DNA of 64,000 nucleotides from Macrothele yani (Eukaryota > Arthropoda > Arachnida > Araneae > Macrothelidae): positions 63,697,594 to 63,761,593 of the forward strand of contig CM077024.1 of the NCBI GenBank assembly GCA_039090855.1, written 5' to 3'. This document shows positions 55,200 through 64,000 of the stretch, piece after piece (the first letter of the stretch is position 1; the number at the start of each line of letters is the position of its first letter). The notes beneath the pieces were generated by a model that ran no database searches, was not told the origin of the DNA, and saw only the letters and a program-made list of their open reading frames with translations. The position numbers and the translations under genes were made by a program.

Positions 55200-55520
55200 A
55201 TCTCATCGCCGAAGATTACGGGGAAATTTTCGGGCGGCCTTACTTCCGTTTTCGGAAATCGTTGCCTACAATTTCAAGCTGAAATTATGCAATGAAATTA
55301 TATTTCACAATACTGAACAGAAGCAACATCGCGCGCGAGAAAAAAAAAAAAAAAATATGATTACTGGGGAAAAATCTGCACTTCGTTTAACTTCAGTTTA
55401 TGAACCTTTAAAAAGACAAAAGAACGTCCCCAGGCGGAATACACTCCCCCCCCAACTAATATCCCGAAAATTTCTTTACTTTTGCATCGATCTCGAAAAT
55501 GACAACAACAACAACAAAAA
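55200..55520. repeat. Repeat S block
   Basis: It contains CTTCCGTTTTCGGAAATCG, TTTCAAGCTGAAATTATGCA and AACATCGCGCGCGAGAAAA. The 201-codon ORF across 55012-55617 is formed by the minisatellite and this repeat and is not a gene. A matching block lies at 53925-54240 on the other side of the minisatellite. Confidence 0.6.
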
Positions 55521-55921
55521 AAAAAAAAAAAAAAAAAAAGAGGGGAACTCTGGGAATCTGTGGAAGAATCTCATGTACGAATTAACTGCTGAATCGATTT
55601 TGAATGTCGTAAGATAACGCTAAAATATCGATAATTGGCGCAGATTTCGTCGAAATGGCGATTTTTTTAGCAGAATGGCGCAAGAACAACGTTTTGGCGC
55701 GGGCTGGCAGCCCTGAATGTAGCATTGAACTTTTTTCCCCTATAAAAACTTGAAGAACCAACAAAAATTTTTAAGTTGATGAAAATTTGCTTTCTATCTC
55801 AGAAAATTAAATAAAATGGCGATTTCCCGTAATTTCAGCGGTGTTTCCGTACTTCCGTAACAGCAACCAAAACTCCGTAAAATTACGGAAAATCCGTACT
55901 AGTTGGCAACTATGAGTAGTG

Positions 55922-56600
55922 GCTAAAATTAATTCCCCTACACAATGTTTTCATTAAGAGGAGAAGGTTTGTTCTGTAATCATATCACATTTGTGCTAAG
56001 ATCTTCGGGTGTGCAGTTTCTCGACAAGACATCAGACGATGCTCAAGCAACTGTGATACAAGCGCTCCCTAAATGGCGCTGCAGGGCACATTTTATTTCC
56101 CTGTAGATTCAAACATTTCAGCTGATCTCTCATGGTGTGCTAGATAAATAGAGCATCGCTTGCAATCCCATGGAGCAAAGTAATTCAATGTTGTGATACA
56201 AGTTGCTGTTATATTATGTTTTTGGATAACAAAACTCACCAGTTTGACCCAAGGCTCTGCTAAAATTAATTCCCTTATACAATATTTTCGTAAAGTGGAG
56301 AAGGTTCATTGCTTCATTGAGTACACAAAACATAGTAAGTAATATTTGCATCTGTGGGTGTGCTGTTTGGCCAGCAGACACCCAAGGCATGTAAAGCAAC
56401 TGTGATACAAGCTCTCCAGATGGTGCGGCACATCTTTTTTTTTAAAAAATTGTGGTTTCAATGCATAGGCTAAACTTCCCAGGGTGCACGCACCTAGAAA
56501 TGCACTACTAGTCACATGTTTGCGTTTGGAATCTCGTGGAGTCATAAATGCAATTCAATGTTCTACACGAATTTAAGTTTTTCTGTCTTTTTGTTGCAGT
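55922..56600. repeat. Tandem duplication, two units of about 340 bp
   Basis: GCTAAAATTAATTCCC starts both units (55922 and 56260). Further shared blocks are GAGAAGGTT, GCAACTGTGATACAAGC and GCAATTCAATGTT-like ends. It is diverged and lies just outside the hAT-like element. Confidence 0.7.
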
Positions 56601-56914
56601 GCGAATCAATGTGTTTATGACCACTGATTTAAAATCAGAATTTGCATTTTTGTTATCCATATAGGACAAGATAACAAAACGTCACTTTTTTAATTAAACG
56701 ACCGCTAAATAAATAGGAAAATGTTTTTGCTATGTTCAAAATCAATGCGTGAATTTTTCAGCTCAAGTTACATGAAAATTTTGCACTTTTTTTTTTTTAC
56801 TGTAACAGTGCACACTGAACATAAACGAGCATGTGATGCCACTGTTATGTATATACAGTATATGTATGAGGATACATAATCTATACACACAGAGAGCAAG
56901 ATAGTGTATATATA

Positions 56915-58096
56915 CACTGAAGAGAAATTGAAATAGAGACAGCTGGCATTGTGCAAATGTGGCGCTGTGGGCGGCCCTGTAAACAGAAACGACACGACGT
57001 ATGCAGCGATAGGAATCGGTAAGAGTCGGACGCAGTATGGGCAAGACGAAATACCTAAGCGCATTTGATTGTGGGCAAATTGTCGGGGTCCGACGAATGG
57101 GTCATTCCATCTCGGAAGTCGTGCAGGCACCGAGATTTTCACGAGCCACTGTGCCATAGGTGCACCGTGAGTGCATCGAATCCGGTAAAACCATCCCTGC
57201 AGGGCCAACTGCCGTGGATGAGCGGGGTCATTGTCGGCTAGCTCACATTGTAACAGCGGATAGATGGGCCACAATGCAAGAAATCACTCTGCAATTTAAT
57301 GCTGGTGCACAAAAATGTGTAAGCAGCCACACCATCCAGAACCATCTCCTCGCTATGGGGTACAGAAGCCATCGTCCCACGAGGGTACCGCTGCTGACCG
57401 CACATCACAGGGTGCAAAGATTATTAGCATAGGCGAGGGAATATCGCCACTGGACCCTAGACATGTGGAAAAATGTTTCCTGGACTGATGAGTCGAGATT
57501 CATGTTGGTACATGCGGATGGCAGGATACGAGTATGGCGCAAACCACATGAAGTGATGGATCCTTCTTGCCAGCAGGGTACTCTTCAAGCTGGTGGGGAT
57601 GGCATTCTCGTCTGTGGACTGTTTACGTAGACTGAAATGGGACCCCTGGTACGTGTGACATCGTCCCTCACAGGTCAACGTTACCGGGATATCCTGGACG
57701 ACCATTTGCTCCCGTTTGTGCATCTTCAACATTCCACTGGGGACCTCATCCTGCAACAAGACAATGCACCGTGCCATCGCTCCCGAATTGTATTTAAATG
57801 GTTGAATGAACACTCCACCAACGTGACCTCGCTTCCTTGGCCAGCTAGGTCACCTGACCTCAATCCCATCGAGCACATCTGGGATGCCATCGAGAGAGAT
57901 GTTCGAGGCTCTGAACCCCTCCATCAAATCTTTGTGAACTGTGGGAGCTTGTTCAGGGGTCGTGGATCCGTATGGTTTCCCAACGCTTCCAGTGTCTTGT
58001 CGAGTCCATGCCGAGACGAATCGCCGCCGTCATCAGGGCGAAAGGTGGTGCTACACATTACTAGACAGGTATCTCTAATTCAATTGCTCTTCAGTG
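56915..58096 (+). mobile_element. Tc1-like transposon, complete ends
   Basis: Ends CACTGAAGAGAAATTGAA and (inward) CACTGAAGAGCAATTGAA are inverted over about 27 bp, with TA on each side (56913-56914 and 58097-58098). Length is 1182 bp, and the transposase occupies most of it. Confidence 0.9.
57037..58064 (+). pseudogene. Tc1-family transposase, DD36E type by count, nearly intact
   Basis: ATG 57037 (MGKTKYLSAFDCGQIVGV) leads through a helix-turn-helix N-terminus to the catalytic core: WTDESRF (first Asp, about 57487), LQQDNAPCH (second Asp, about 57762) and SPDLNPIEHIW (Glu, about 57870). By my count 36 residues lie between the second Asp and the Glu. The tail SMPRRIAAVIRAKGGATHY ends at TAG 58062-58064. 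Defects: in-frame TAG codons at 57157, 57430 and about 57627, and one frameshift near 57930. Length of about 342 codons is normal. Related to the older copy at 10292-11307. Confidence 0.85.
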
Positions 58097-58360
58097 TATT
58101 AAAGAGAGGACACACTCTGCCCAACTTTTTCTATGGGAAAAGTGCCCCCTGCTCTTCTGCTAGTAACAAAAATCTTACTCAACATTGTACTACACAATTT
58201 CATTATACTTTTCTTTACCACTCATACCTAAAAAATGTTAAGACTTCATACGCAGCATAATTTAAATTGCTAAATTGATCGCAAAATTTTGTACCATTAT
58301 TTCTATGCTAATATGTTGTTGCTTTAACAGTTTTCTTCGTGGAGGTGACAAAATCCATGG

Positions 58361-58396
58361 AAAAGGGGAGGGGGTGACAATTCCCCCTCCCCTTTT
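58361..58396. other. Perfect GC-rich hairpin
   Basis: AAAAGGGGAGGGGG (58361-58374) and CCCCCTCCCCTTTT (58383-58396) form a perfect 14-bp stem with an 8-base loop. It lies in the host intron between the Tc1 and the upstream exon. Confidence 0.8.
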
Positions 58397-58783
58397 GGCA
58401 CATGGTTCGTTAGATGGAAACAACATTTACATCTCATGAGGCCAGTGCATGGAGAATTACTTGTGGATTGTCACCAGAAAATGAACAATTACTAAAAATA
58501 AAAATGCATTACCCCATAAGCAAAAGTCCCTTTTCAGCATTCATGACCTAAGATACCCTGTTAATTTAATATCTTAAGATACTGTCACAGGTGTCTGTTC
58601 ACATATAAAAGATATCACTACATGTAAACAAGAAATCCTGAACAGTTAAAAGCACTTGTTCTAAATTCAAAGTTTAGTACAAGTGATCCTAAACTTTGGA
58701 AATTAAGTTTCTCAATCCACAATAAAAATTCAATAGATTGATGCTAATGCATCTGTGTTTCTGTATTAAAATGGTTTACAAAC

Positions 58784-59134
58784 CTGTCTGTGCTGGATAT
58801 GAACTTCCAGAAGTTGTAGTTGAACCACCAGAGTAAGCAGCTTGCTGCATTCCATAAGAAGTGGACCCTGAGACATATGAAGAATTATTTTGACTTTGTG
58901 TAACTTGCCCCTGATATTTTGATGGCTGTTGTGAATTACTTGCTAGTTCACTGGTTCCAGATGTTAAGGATGATGAGTGTGTGTAACTCACAGTTGACGG
59001 AACAAGGCTGGATGCATTTAACACAGATTTCTGGGTACCATATGGTCCACTTGAGTAAGATGAAGCATTTTCATGAGAGGAACTATTGTAGTTATTCATT
59101 GCACTCTGCTCTGGTTTATTGTTCATCATAGAAC
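58784..59134 (-). CDS. Host gene exon, Ser/Thr/Tyr/Gln-rich (upstream exon)
   Basis: On the minus strand the acceptor TTCTTTTCTGCAG precedes 351 bp of open frame ending at donor ACAG|GTTTGT. Both borders are phase 1 (117 codons). The protein is disordered and rich in S, T, Y, Q, N and G (MMNNKPEQSAMNNYNSSS; YSSGPYGTQKS; SSYGMQQAAYSGGS; SGSSYPAQTG). The downstream partner is 14838-15040. The preceding exon lies outside the window or is not recognisable between 59135 and 64000. UBAP2/Lingerer C-terminal regions look like this, and that is my best guess; other low-complexity RNA-binding or nuclear proteins are possible. Confidence 0.65.
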
Positions 59135-60110
59135 CTGCAGAAAAGAATTCAGAAATACAAACCCAAATGAAATTTTGAACAGTATATTTATGACTTTCAC
59201 AATATTTACAAAATGCTAACTTTTTATTTTGAATAAAATTTGATGATAAAGATAGTAATAAAGAGCAAACTAGTTGTAATAAATACTAGTTGCAATGAAT
59301 ACCATCACCACAGGACAAAGATACACTCATAACATTCTAATGAGAGCACGTGCATGCGCGCACACACACACACACACTTGTACCCCTCAATTACAAGAAA
59401 ACTAAAGGCTTCTCACAAAAATCTATCTTGAAATAGAAAAATATACATTGCCAAAGTGTGAAGGATATTAATTTATTTTTAACATCATTTATTTCATTTT
59501 AGAGATGATGAAAATGTTTGTCCCCCCCGCCCCACAAACACTTGTAATCCATAAAAGTAGGATAGTATTGTTTATTTTCACAAATTTGGCTTTGTGCATC
59601 ATTGTAAGTAAAGCCGAGTACTGATCACACAAAAAAAAAAATCATTAAGACTTCTGAAAATAACTTACAAAGAAGAAAGGTTTCTTAGCACTCTGAACAA
59701 AAGCGCAAGGCACTTTTTGTTGCTTTTAAGTTTTATATAAAATTAAAATGGCAATTTTTTGGCCATGTTGAATCATGCCCCACAGAACAAAATCTTTGGT
59801 AATTAAAACTTCCTTGAGTAATTAACAACAATGATGCAGGCACAACTTGTTTAAGCTGTACTGGATCTTTCACAGTTTTGCTTCAAAACCCATTTGATAA
59901 TTTACAGAGATTACATTAATAAATATGTTATTTAACTTCCTAATTCTCACAATCCTGACCTTGATTCTTTCACGATTTTCCTGCCCCCTTCCCTGTATTC
60001 TTCTTCGGAGTGTTAAACAAACTCTCTATGTAGGCCACCAACCTCGTAATTCATTCATTTCTACAAAGCATCTTGAAATATGTGTCACTCCAAGATAGAA
60101 CTACACTGTG
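59135..60110. other. Intronic sequence, no gene recognised
   Basis: A (CA)n tract lies at about 59358-59376. I see no other structure. Confidence 0.35.
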
Positions 60111-60119
60111 TGCTACCAA

Positions 60120-60920
60120 AAAAATGGGATACCTCTCTAATACCGCGTTGGTCCTCCATGCAATCAGATAACTGCAGCAACGCAATGGGGCACGGACTTC
60201 ACAAGCTCTCTCTAGTACAGTGCAGATGGTTCACACCATGCTTCCTGAAGAGCATATCACCAATTACGTAATACTCACCGAGAGGAATTCTGGCATTGAC
60301 GGCACGTTGAATAGCATACCAAATGTGTTTGATGGTGTTTAAATCTCGTGAATGAGGGAGCCAAGTCAGGATGCCAAACTCCATGGAATGTTCCTTCAGC
60401 CATAATCGAGGACAGTAGATATGTGTGGTGGCGCACTCTCATGTTGAAAGAGGTTGCATGACATTAAAGGGTGCAAATGACCCCTAAGGACAATTATGTA
60501 GCCACCACTGGTCAAAGAAGTTTGCAGATGTAAAAGGGGGCCCTTAATGGATGCCACCTGAAAACACTCCACACCATATCAAAACAGTCACTGGTCTGCA
60601 TTGTCCCTTGTAGGCATGCTTGATCTACTGCCTTGTGGGGATGTCGCCACACCCTGAGTCTGCCACCTCCCCATGTTAAACAGTTGGTACCCCGATTCGT
60701 TGGACCAGCCTACATGTAGCGGTGTTCCTGCGCCCAGGTGAGGTGCACAGCCTTATGTCATTGGGTCAGCAATGGCACCTATGTTGTGAACCACGATAGA
60801 GAAGGCCTTCATGCTGACTACCCTGGCAGGCTCTGACATCACGCCTGTGGATCTACGAGATTCACCGGGGGCACATGGATCCACCACAGTGACCAAGACA
60901 CGTTGATTGCTAACACTCCT
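60120..60920 (-). pseudogene. Tc1-family transposase remnant
   Basis: Reading leftward: HLTWAQEHRY and GGRLRVWRHPH (about 60740-60640), then LTWLPHSRDLNTIKHIWYAI (60378-60310), the SPDLNPIE-W block with the catalytic Glu changed to Lys. Frame changes and stops are frequent and I could not define terminal repeats. It is older or more damaged than the other two Tc1 copies. Confidence 0.65.
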
Positions 60921-60986
60921 CAGAGTCTTTATTGATGTTACACATTGAAATTAGTGTACTAAGTTGTGATAGTTATTAATTAAGAA

Positions 60987-61137
60987 ATGCCACACGTGTG
61001 TCACATTCCAGAATGCAAGGGAAATTATCAGAATGGACCAAAAGTCAAAAGTTTTTTCCTTTCCCAAAGATGAAGATTTAGCAAATAGATGGATGAATGT
61101 CATAAGAGAAAACTTCAAGATCACAAAATACAGCTAG
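60987..61137 (+). pseudogene. THAP-domain exon with a frameshift
   Basis: ATG 60987 opens MPHVCHIPECKGNY (C-x4-C pair). A single extra A near 61045 shifts the frame; beyond it the expected THAP core resumes (FSFPKDEDLANRWMNVIREN, including the conserved Trp). A TAG directly precedes a GGTAAGA donor-like site at 61138. The THAP finger is a DNA-binding domain of P-element-type transposases and their derivatives. No downstream exon is visible. Confidence 0.6.
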
Positions 61138-61264
61138 GTAAGAAATTTCACAGTTGCTGTTCCAAACAAAAATGCTCTTTAGGAGGTGAAACGTGTATTA
61201 AACACATGGATGTATTGATGTTTATATATGTACATACTTTGAATGCACAGCATTTCCAAGTTAG

Positions 61265-61435
61265 GTTAAATTTTAGGGTTTGTACTTTGGATTTTCACAT
61301 GTTTACAGCCTCTGTTATTTATTATTGACTTAATTCCAAACAAAGTATTCTTCTGGCTATTCAAAATTAGTGAAGACTGTTTGATGAGCAATCCTAGCAG
61401 TTTTCAAAACATTTTTTTTTTATTTATATTCAGAG
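61265..61435. repeat. Repeat unit also present at 62838-63010
   Basis: The two stretches share CAAAGTATTCTTCT(G/A)GCTATT, CAAAATTAGTG and CAATCCTAGCAGTTTTC. They lie in the same orientation on either side of the mariner element at 61478-62707. Confidence 0.75.
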
Positions 61436-61477
61436 GAAAAGTGTATTTGCACACAAACACATACATTGGTATATTTA

Positions 61478-62707
61478 CAGAGGGTGAGGTGAAAGTTTTG
61501 CAATATTTGCATAAACGCATGTGCTGTGGCAGGTATGTCATGTGCTGAAAATAGTTCAAGTCTTGCACTGCAGTCAGTCGAAAGGGATATAAAGTGGCAG
61601 TCGTTGCTGTGAACAGCATTGCAAGTCGTCGTTCTGTCTGTGGTTTAGATGCCTAAAAGATGAACAGCCACAACCGGCTAATTAGGGAACTTTTGCTTTA
61701 CGAGTTTGAACTCTGCCATAACGCTGCTCAAGCAACGCGAAACACTTGTCAGGCGAAAGGGAAGGTTCCGTGGACCACAACCAGATGGTTAAAATTTCGC
61801 TCAGGTGACAGAAACCTTGACGATCAGCCAATGTCAGCTAGGCTGCGAACCGTGGATTTGGATGCCATGCGCCAGGCCATAGGGGTAAATCTGACAACCA
61901 GCACTCTGAGATTATCAAGCGAGCTGGGCATATCACAGACCACCGTGATTCGTCACCTTCAGGAACTCGGCAAAGTCTACAGGAGCTGTTGCATTGTCCC
62001 ACACGAACTGACGCCAGCTGAAGCAAACTGTCGAGTGGAAGTGTGCATGAAACTTGTAGAAAACCCGCGCGATGTATGTTTCATCAAGAGAATAGTCACA
62101 CGTGATGAAAAGTGGGTCTATTTCCGTAATTCTAACACATAACGGCAGTGGTTGAGCATGGGCCAGCTTCCTGAACTCATTGCCAAACGTGGGCACTTTG
62201 AGCACAAGGTGATGCTCTGCATCTGGTGGAATTTTGAGAAGATAATGCATTACGAATTTGTTCCAGTGGTCGGACCATCAACGTTAACATTTACTCTGAA
62301 CAGCTGGAGCAGATGTATGCACGCTCTCCTACAGCAGGACAATGCTTAGCCTCATACTGCATAAACGACCTGGGCAAAACTCCAGGAATTTGAGGGCATC
62401 AAACTGATGCCACACCCAATATATAGTCTGGACCTTGCCCGTTGGATTATTACCTGTCACGGTTCATGGCCCACTTCCTTCGCGGGCTGCACTTCAACAA
62501 CCAGGAGGAAGTGGCAGCTGGGGTGAAGGAGTTCTTCGCCTCGAAGGACTAGAACTGGTACCACAGCAGAATCGAAGAACTGACAGACTGATGGCTAAAG
62601 ATGATGCAACACAATGGCCTATACTTTGAATTATAATCAGCTTTTGTCATAAGTATGTTTGAAAACACAGTGATCCAAATATTGCAAAACTTTAGACTCA
62701 CCCTCTG
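61478..62707 (+). mobile_element. mariner transposon, complete ends
   Basis: Ends CAGAGGGTGAGGTGAAAG and (inward) CAGAGGGTGAGTCTAAAG, continuing TTTTGCAATATTTG on both sides, are bracketed by TA (61476-61477 and 62708-62709). Length is 1230 bp, usual for mariners. Confidence 0.9.
61660..62636 (+). pseudogene. mariner transposase with stops and one frameshift
   Basis: ATG 61660 (MNSHNRLIRELLLYEFEL) starts the N-terminal helix-turn-helix region. LRLSSELGISQTTVIRHL and HELTPAEANCRVEVCMKL follow. Catalytic positions: TRDEKWVYF (first Asp, about 62102), LLQQDNA (second Asp, about 62337) and, after a one-base deletion near 62441, DYYLSRFMAHF (third Asp). The C-terminus is NWYHSRIEEL...NGLYFEL to TAA 62634-62636. 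In-frame stops at 62140, 62347 and 62362, plus TAG and TGA near the end, make it inactive. Confidence 0.85.
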
Positions 62708-63017
62708 TATAATTTTTCTGTTATTAGGTGAGTTTAAGGGAAACCAGAAAGTTTATGCCCTGTTAATGTGAAAATGAAATGACTTCACATGTGCATTTAC
62801 ACTGCAGATCATGCCAAGGTTTGATCAAATTTTACAATTGGTACTTTTGGAACTTATATAGATATGTATACTGTATATTTACAGCCACTATTATTTATTA
62901 TTGCCTTAAGTCTAACAAAGTATTCTTCTAGCTATTCAAAATTAGTGCAGATTGTGATGAACAATCCTAGCAGTTTTCTTAACATTCCTTTTTTTAATTT
63001 ATATTTTACTTTCAATA

Positions 63018-63660
63018 AAGAGAGTACATTAAGCATTTGCAGCGATATATTACATTTGTGACACAATTTTTCACTGTAATTATGTAATACCAAAATTGTG
63101 AAACAATGATTGCGACCATTGGAAATATGCTGATTCCAAAACGTTCTTCCACGATCATTCATTCCTATTACTAATGTTCTTGATTGGGGGGTCTGCAAAT
63201 TTATATTTAGATTAAAAAATGGGAGGTTTCTAATAATCTTATTTCTCATTTTTTTAACAAAAAGAATACATTAAGCATTTGCAGCAATGACACATTTGTG
63301 ATGCAATTTTTCACTGTAATACCAAAATTCTAAAATCTAAAACAATGATCATGGACCACTGGAAATATACTCTGATACCAAAACTTTCTCTCATGATCGT
63401 TCAGTCCTGTTACTAAAGTTATTGATTGAAAGCGAAGGGGAGGGGGATACAAAACCTGCAATCTGATTTTTAGATTTAAAAAACAGAAGCAACAACCTTG
63501 CAATTAATTATTTTATTTTTCATTCTATTAATAAAAAGAATATGTTAAGCCTCTGCAGTAATATGTTACATTTGTGATGTTACTTTTCACTGCAATACCG
63601 AAATTTTAAACCAATGATCATGACCATTGGAAATATGCTACAATATATGCAGACCATCTC
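63018..63660. repeat. Tandem array, 2.6 units of 240-275 bp
   Basis: Units begin (A)AGA(G/A)TA(C/T)(A/G)TTAAGC at about 63018, 63262 and 63535. Each has CAGCAAT/CAGCGAT, TTTTTCACTGTAAT, AACAATGAT and GACCA(T/C)TGGAAATAT. Units one and two also share CATGATCGTTCA/CACGATCATTCA and a G-rich stretch (GGGGGG, GGGGAGGGGG). Confidence 0.75.
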
Positions 63661-64000
63661 TGTCATGAGCTGCGATCTATCGCCAGCGACGTCACAAACC
63701 TGTGCGAAGGCCCGGGCGGGCAGTCAGCTTTAGAACCCCAGAGGACACAGGGAACATTACGCTATCAGAACGATGCTACTACTGGCACCAGAATTGAATT
63801 GCGCTGTGATTTGGGGCAATGTTGCATGCTGGGTGGATGTAATGATGCATGCCAGACGAAGCTGTCAGTGATCACCCAGGGCTTTTCTATGGCCACAGTG
63901 GTCTTGTTGCACTCTGCCCCCCTCCCCTCCCTCGAGTTTGTGTGGTGCAGGTACACCCTTGACATTGTTGACTGTGTAAATCTGAATTTCGTAGTAATTT
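63661..64000. other. No gene recognised
   Basis: GC content is slightly higher (CCAGCGACGTCAC, GGCCCGGGCGGGC around 63676-63720). No coding or structural feature is supported. Confidence 0.3.

Larger units (their letters stand above)
52045..55914 (-). mobile_element. hAT-like element, 3.87 kb, with 7-bp target duplication
   Basis: Inverted ends CATAGTGCCAACC and (inward) CATAGTTGCCAACT are flanked by AGTAGTG (52038-52044 and 55915-55921). CAGTAA motifs near the left and CCGTAA motifs near the right run in the same direction, as in 40983-44692, so it is the same family. It contains a hAT transposase remnant, repeat S blocks and a minisatellite. Confidence 0.8.

Noticed and set aside
55012..55617. 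201-codon open frame on the plus strand
   Set aside because: It is made of minisatellite units, repeat S and an A-run; not a gene.
57091..57105. GGGTCATTCC in the Tc1, resembling an end of element X
   Set aside because: It is in-frame coding sequence of the Tc1 transposase and does not continue into X sequence.
1..64000. CRISPR arrays, operons, bacterial promoters, rRNA genes or intact viral genes
   Set aside because: None was seen; all direct repeats are transposon-derived, satellite or microsatellite in nature.

Overview
Organism: the window looks like nuclear DNA from an animal, most plausibly an arthropod with a large, AT-rich, repeat-heavy genome. Reasons: spliced Ser/Thr/Tyr-rich exons of one host gene separated by an intron of about 44 kb, tRNA-derived SINEs, Penelope-like retroelements with GIY-YIG endonucleases, THAP-domain exons, and many degraded hAT, Tc1/mariner, pogo-like and piggyBac-like transposons. 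I see no prokaryotic gene organisation, no rRNA or standalone tRNA gene and no CRISPR array. The arthropod assignment is inference. Layout: 1-5608 is a composite of nested DNA transposons (copy A) that recurs in the same orientation at 41451-47006 (copy B). 5609-14800 is repeat-derived sequence with a SINE, pogo-like and hAT remnants and a Tc1 inserted in a hAT transposase. 14838-15040 is a host exon on the minus strand. 15498-20109 is a 4.6-kb element (called X here) with long terminal inverted repeats and a 4-bp target duplication; a possible extra host exon lies just beyond it at 20181-20276. 22754-29168 is a head-to-head pair of Penelope-like elements flanked by one perfect 13-bp duplication, interrupted by a 3.9-kb DNA transposon that carries a THAP exon and a coiled-coil ORF. 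31222-40250 holds two hAT-like elements, a Penelope 3'-end fragment, a solo LTR and a second Penelope family. After copy B come a second copy of that Penelope family, two mariner-like elements, a 3.9-kb hAT element with a minisatellite, and a nearly readable Tc1. The second firm host exon is at 58784-59134. The right edge has a Tc1 remnant, a frameshifted THAP exon, a decayed mariner and a tandem array. How the parts fit: the two firm host exons are phase-compatible (phase 1 to phase 1), so nearly everything from 15041 to 58783 is best read as one intron filled by successive insertions. Target duplications and nesting give a relative order: the hAT element sits inside X-like sequence, two SINEs entered copy A after A and B separated, and the 3.9-kb transposon entered the Penelope pair after that pair had formed. 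No complete, undamaged protein-coding gene lies inside the window.
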